Shown piece by piece: positions 59,601-64,000 of a stretch of 64,000 nucleotides of DNA (position 1 is the first letter of the stretch; each line of letters begins with the position of its first letter). A program made the position numbers and the translations under genes. A model generated the notes under the pieces. The model saw only the letters and a program-made list of their open reading frames with translations, searched no databases and was not told the DNA's origin. This stretch comes from Rhipidocladum racemiflorum (lineage: Eukaryota > Streptophyta > Magnoliopsida > Poales > Poaceae): the NCBI GenBank assembly GCA_036346355.1, contig JAYEVF010000089.1, forward strand, positions 62,001 to 126,000. The letters are read 5' to 3'.

Positions 59601-62600
59601 ATGCCTAAAATGTGTGCTTGGGCATATACGAAGTTCATTTGGCATGTTTGGAACAATGTTCTGTTTTTTGCAATCATTCTTGTACGCTGGTAGTTTTATT
59701 ACCATTAGGACCCATTGTGCATGAATGTTTCGCTCTGTTTATCGCATTCGGAATGCTTCAATGAAACGGGCTAGGGCGTGATATGAAGCTCATTCGGGAT
59801 TTTGACAATCTAGCTCGCTTTCAGGCATCGCTTTATTCCGACGCAGCTCGCGGCAGTTCAGACCTACGTCATGAGGGATGTTTTTCACACTCACTCCGGA
59901 CGTATTCAAAATGAATGCACCATTGTGCCGGTGCGCACGTTTAACGCCGTAATTTAATTCCGTGCCGGCACTAAGTTTGCCGCGGCATCGCTTTCAATTT
60001 TTCAGCTTTGAGCTCGCTTGCTGTGGGAATATTTCACTACGATTCCGGACGGATTCGAAATGCATGCCTAAATGATTTACTGGGACATATGAATTGCATT
60101 CGATGTGTTTTGCACCCGGCTTCATTTCGCTCAATTGCTGCTTTCGCGGTCGCAACGTTTCATTTTGGCGTAAGCAGTTGCAACAAGTGTAAGATGCTTG
60201 CCATAATGTTCCATTTCGCCATCATTTTCGGCGCAGTGGAGTTTGCCACAATGTGTCATTTCGCATCATTTTCATTTTTCAATCGGCTTTCGCCACAGTT
60301 GTTCCTGGGACGCTGGCCGTGGAGGAATGTTTCGCATCTACTCGAATGGATTTGATACAAATGATGAAAAGCACTAGCAAACATCATAAGTTCTTTCATG
60401 CTGTTTGGCACTCTGGCTCGCTGCACACTCCAAGCCATTGGTTTCGCTTGTATTCAGCTTTTATTACCTGGTATAACCCGTCGTGGTGGAACATTTGACA
60501 CCTAATTTAACATATTCAAAATGCATGCCGAAATGAGTGGAAGGCCATACAATTCACCGATGTGTTTGGCACTCAGCTTCATCTCCTGCTCAACGTTTAA
60601 CGGGCATACCGCCATATTCGCTCGTGCTCATCGCGAGAAATATTTCACAATAACCTTGATGATTCCATATGCATAAGCTCTTAATACGCTTGGGCAAATA
60701 TGAAGTTCATTCGGCATGATTGGAACGGTTTCGCATCAGTGCACCGCTTTGGTACGCTGTAGTTTACGTGAACATTAGGGACCCATCGCGGCATGAATAT
60801 TTTTGCAGATCGACTTTGACGCACTCAAAATGCTTTCTGTCGAATGGGATAGGCATATATGAAGTCCGTCTCGTGAGTTTGACACCAATTTTCCTTTCGT
60901 GCATCAAGCTCGTCCGGACGCAGCCTTGCAGAATACCTTATGCACTCGACGCCGAGGGATGTGTTTCCACAATCACCGGACGATTCAAATGAATGCGTGA
61001 ATCAGAGCAAAGACGCATGGAAAGTCCACTCGCGCAGTTTGGCCCGCCCACATTTTCCTTTCGCGGTATCGCTTTTGATACGCACGCAATTGCAGTACTT
61101 CGCTACACCTATCACTGAGAAATGTTTCAGACCAATGATCCTAATGCAACGGCACTGCATATACGCTCGCGAGCTTGGCCACACATGAACTCTATTCAGG
61201 GTGTCTGCCACAAGCTTTCTTTTCAGATCCGCTCTCATACAAACGCGACTTGTAGGGGATCGACTTATTTATCGTGGTAGGTTTTACACCTATTAATTTG
61301 ACATCCCCAAATTGCTTGCTAAAATGAGCTACTACAGACATATGAAGTCCATTCTCGGTTGATTGGACACTCACTTTTCATCTTATGCACGCTTTCTTGT
61401 GAAAATCCTTGCACCATACAAGACTCACGCGTGAGGAATGTTCCACACGACTGTGAACGATTCAAAACGCATGCCTAAATGTGCTTGGGCATATACGGTT
61501 CATTCTGCATGTTTGGAACAATGTCTTGTTTTTTGCACCATTCTTGCACGCTGCAGTAGTTTTATTACCATTAGGAACCCATTGTGCATGAATGTTTCGC
61601 TCGAAATGACGACTAAAATGTTTACTAAACGGGCTAGGGCGATATGAAGCCCATTCGGGATTTTGAGACCGAGCTTCGCTTTCGCATCGCTTTCATTCGA
61701 CGCAGCCTTGCGGCAATTGTGACCCGTCAGCGAGGGATGTTTTTCACACTCGCTCGGACGTATTCAAAATGAATGCAGAATTGTGCTGAAAAGCACGTTT
61801 AACGCCGTAAGTTAATTCGGGCGTTTGGCACTAAGTTTCGCTTTTGTGCATCGCCTTCAATTTTTCTCAGCTTTGGAGCTCGCTGCCAGGAATATTTCAC
61901 CATGACTTGACGGGATTCAAATGCATGCTAAAATGATTTACAACACATATGAATTGCATTCGATGTGTTTTGCACCAAGCTTCATTTCTCGCTCACACCG
62001 CTGCTTTCGTGTCGCGAATGTTTCATTTTGGCGCATAGGTTGTAAATACAGCGTGTAAGATACAAGCCAAAAAAAAGTTCCATGCATCATTTTCGGCGCA
62101 TGTGGAGTTTGCCACAATGTGTCATTTCGTGTATCATTTTCATTTTCGAACGGTTTCCACAAAGCACCCGCTGGGACGCTGGCCGTGGAGGAATGTTTCT
62201 GCACCTACTCGAATGGATTCGATACAAATGATGAAAAGCACTAGCAAACATCATAAGTTCTTTGGGGGTGTTCGGCACTCCTGCTCGCTTTCGCGGCATT
62301 CGCCGCTTCGCTTGTATTCAGCTTTTATTACCCGTATAACCCGTCATGGTGGAACATTTGAATTTAATTAACATATTCAAAATGCATGCTTAAATGAGTG
62401 GAAGCACATATGAATTCCACTATGTGTTTGGCACTCAGCTTCATCTCGCTCAACGCTTGAATCCGCGCCATTGCTGTATTCGTCGCGTGCTCATCGCGAG
62501 AAATATTTCGCAACAACTCTGACGGGACTCGATATGCATGCCGGAATGTGCTTGGGCAAATATGAAGTTCATTCTAAGATGATTGGAACGGTTTCATTTT

Positions 62601-63967
62601 CAGGCAAACATGGCACGCGGTAGTTTACAAGAACATTAGGGACCCATCGCGCATGAATATTTCGTGATTCGACGGGACGCATCAAATGCTGGTTTCCAAA
62701 TGGGATAGGCATATATGAAGTCCGCTCTGGAGTTTGACACCAATTTTCCTTTCGGTATCAAGCTTTCCGTCTGACGCTAGCCTTGCAGTACGACCTTCGC
62801 GACCCGACGCGAGGGATGTTTCCACAATCACCGGACGTATTCGGAATGAATGAATCAGAACTGTAGCAAGAATGCATGGAAAGTCCACTCACAGCAGCTT
62901 TGGCCCACATTTTCCTTTCGTGTATCGCTTTGATACGCACGCAAATTGCAAGACTCGCTGGCACCTATCGCGAGAACAGAGCCATACCGATCCGGATGCA
63001 AATGTAAATACATGCCGAAGCGAGCTTGGCCACACATGAATCCTCTATTCAGGGTGTCCGCCACAAGCTTTCTTTTCGCACTGCTCGGGCAATTTAACGT
63101 GACTTGTAGTACCATTTGTCGTGGTTGGTTTCACAATCGACACGATGAGCCCAAATTGCTTGCTAAAATGAGCTACTGCAGACATATGAAGTCCATTCAA
63201 GCTGATTGACACTCGGGCCTTTCATCTTTTATGCTGTATTTTTTCTTGTGAAAATCCTTGCACCATACAAGACGGTCATGAGGAATGCTTCACAATTTAA
63301 TTTTAACGATTCAAAACGCATGCCTAAATGTGCTTGGGCATATAATGGTTCATTCGCATGTTTGGAACAATGTCTTGTTTTTTGCACCATTCTGTAATGC
63401 TGCAGGTAGTTTTATTACCATTAGGGACCCATTGTGTATGAATGTTTCGCTCGAGTTTGACGCATCTAAATGTTTGCATTAAACTGGCTAGGGCGATATG
63501 GAAGCCTATTTGGGGATTTTGACAATTTAGCTTCGCTTATGCATCGCTTTCATTCTGACGCAAATGCAAGTATTCTTGTGACCTCGTCATGAGTGGATGT
63601 TTTTCACTCACTCCTGACGCGACATTCAAAATGAATGCAGAACTGTACCAAAGCACAAGCGTAACGCCGTAAGTTAATTCTAGGTGTTTGGCACTAAGTT
63701 TCGCTTCGCGGCATCGCTTTCAATTTTTCAGCTTTGGAGCTCGTCGTTGTGGAATATTTCACTGACTTCGACAGATTCGAAATGCATGCCTAAAATGATT
63801 TATAACACATATGAATTGCATTCTATGTGTTTTGCACCTTACTTATTTTCGTTTCACTGCTGTTGCATGTCGCCAATGTTTCATTTTGGCGCGTTAGGTT
63901 GTAGCGTGTAAGATGTTTGCCATAATGTGTCATTTCGCGTACTTTCATTTTCGGCGTGTGTGGAGTT
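47620..63967. repeat. Indel-rich part of the array
   Basis: Units stay in phase and CpG-free stretches such as CAAACATCATAAGTTCTTT, TTGATTGACACTCA and GTGAAAATCCTTGCACCAT persist nearly unchanged. CpG-containing motifs are altered in repeated ways: GTCGCGGAGG to GTCATGAGG, CAGTACTCG to CAAGACTCG, AAGCGAACG to GTTTAACG, GCCGAAATG to GCCTAAATG, TTCGTGCATCG to TTCGCGGCATCG. Either real decay or sequence error, discussed as a finding. Treat base-level content here with caution. Confidence 0.85.
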
Positions 63968-64000
63968 TGTGAAAGTGCATCTAGGCCCTCAAATTATTTT
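63968..64000 (+). mobile_element. Start of another inserted element (first 33 bases)
   Basis: The satellite reads TGTGTGGAGTTTG and should continue with CCACAATG. Instead it changes to TGTGAAAGTGCATCTAGGCC, then leaves the window. A TG start and the GTGCATCTAGGCC string resemble the beginnings of some grass LTRs. Thirty-three bases are too few to name it. Confidence 0.4.

Larger units (their letters stand above)
35394..63967. repeat. Satellite array, right block
   Basis: It has the same repeat and orientation as the left block. Phase points TGAAGTCCG or diverged: 35,783; 37,621; 39,465; 40,411; 42,253; 44,095; 45,975; 47,833; 49,689; 51,532; 53,410; 55,286; about 57,153; 59,004; 60,860; 62,716. 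Periods are 1,838, 1,844, 946, 1,842, 1,842, 1,880, 1,858, 1,856, 1,843, 1,878, 1,876, about 1,867, about 1,851, 1,856 and 1,856. The block is clean and indel-free to about 37,523, then alternates clean and indel-rich patches, and is indel-rich throughout from about 47,620. There is no gene within it. Confidence 0.93.

Noticed and set aside
23915..63967. CRISPR-like reading of the array (regular repeats with spacers)
   Set aside because: The intervals are themselves diverged copies of the same subrepeat, the unit is far too long, and the setting is plant nuclear DNA.
23915..63967. CENP-B-box-like motif in the subrepeats
   Set aside because: I looked for TTCGNNNNANNCGGG and its complement in a clean unit and found no match; its absence is usual in plants and does not argue against a centromere role.

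Overview
The window is repeat-only plant nuclear DNA, almost certainly from a grass (Poaceae). Every recognisable coding region belongs to an LTR retrotransposon of a lineage typical of large grass genomes, and the right two thirds is one satellite array. I found no host gene, tRNA, rRNA or CRISPR. The genus cannot be fixed from sequence alone.

Left third (1-23,914) is a three-level nest of LTR retrotransposons. (1) The outermost is a Sirevirus-like Ty1/copia element on the + strand. Its integrase-RT-RNase H, 3' polypurine tract and 3' LTR lie at 17,891-23,914; its 5' part must lie left of the window. (2) A Tat-lineage Ty3/gypsy element on the - strand is inserted in that copia. Its 5' terminus is at 17,890, gag-protease at 6,753-9,449, pol at 3,597-6,752, and antisense genes occupy its 3' region (1-3,200). 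(3) A complete CRM-like Ty3/gypsy chromovirus on the - strand (9,586-17,415) is inserted in the Tat 5' LTR. It has two 928-bp LTRs, an initiator-Met-tRNA primer site, a polypurine tract, a continuous 1,646-codon gag-pol frame running into the 3' LTR, and a perfect 5-bp target duplication.

Right two thirds (23,915-63,967) is a head-to-tail tandem array with a period of about 1,840 bp. Each unit is a higher-order repeat of about 11 diverged subrepeats of about 150-160 bp plus two clipped ones, sharing a TTCGTGCATCG-like anchor. The 3' LTR of the copia abuts the array in mid-unit, so the whole nest sits inside the satellite. The array is broken once at 30,195-35,393 by the 3' remnant of a chromodomain-bearing Ty3/gypsy element (Tekay/Del-like) with a 2.0-kb LTR; 716 bp of satellite was lost at its left edge. 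From about 37.5 kb, and continuously from about 47.6 kb, the units carry many small indels clustered at CpG motifs while CpG-free stretches stay intact. This looks at least partly like unpolished long-read error. At 63,968 the satellite stops and another element seems to begin.

A subrepeat near 155 bp, higher-order organisation and a CRM-type element next door together suggest, without proving, centromeric or pericentromeric chromatin. The inferred order of events is satellite amplification, then copia, then Tat, then CRM. The CRM insertion is recent: 5 differences in 928 LTR positions, about 0.2 million years if 1.3e-8 substitutions per site per year is assumed.
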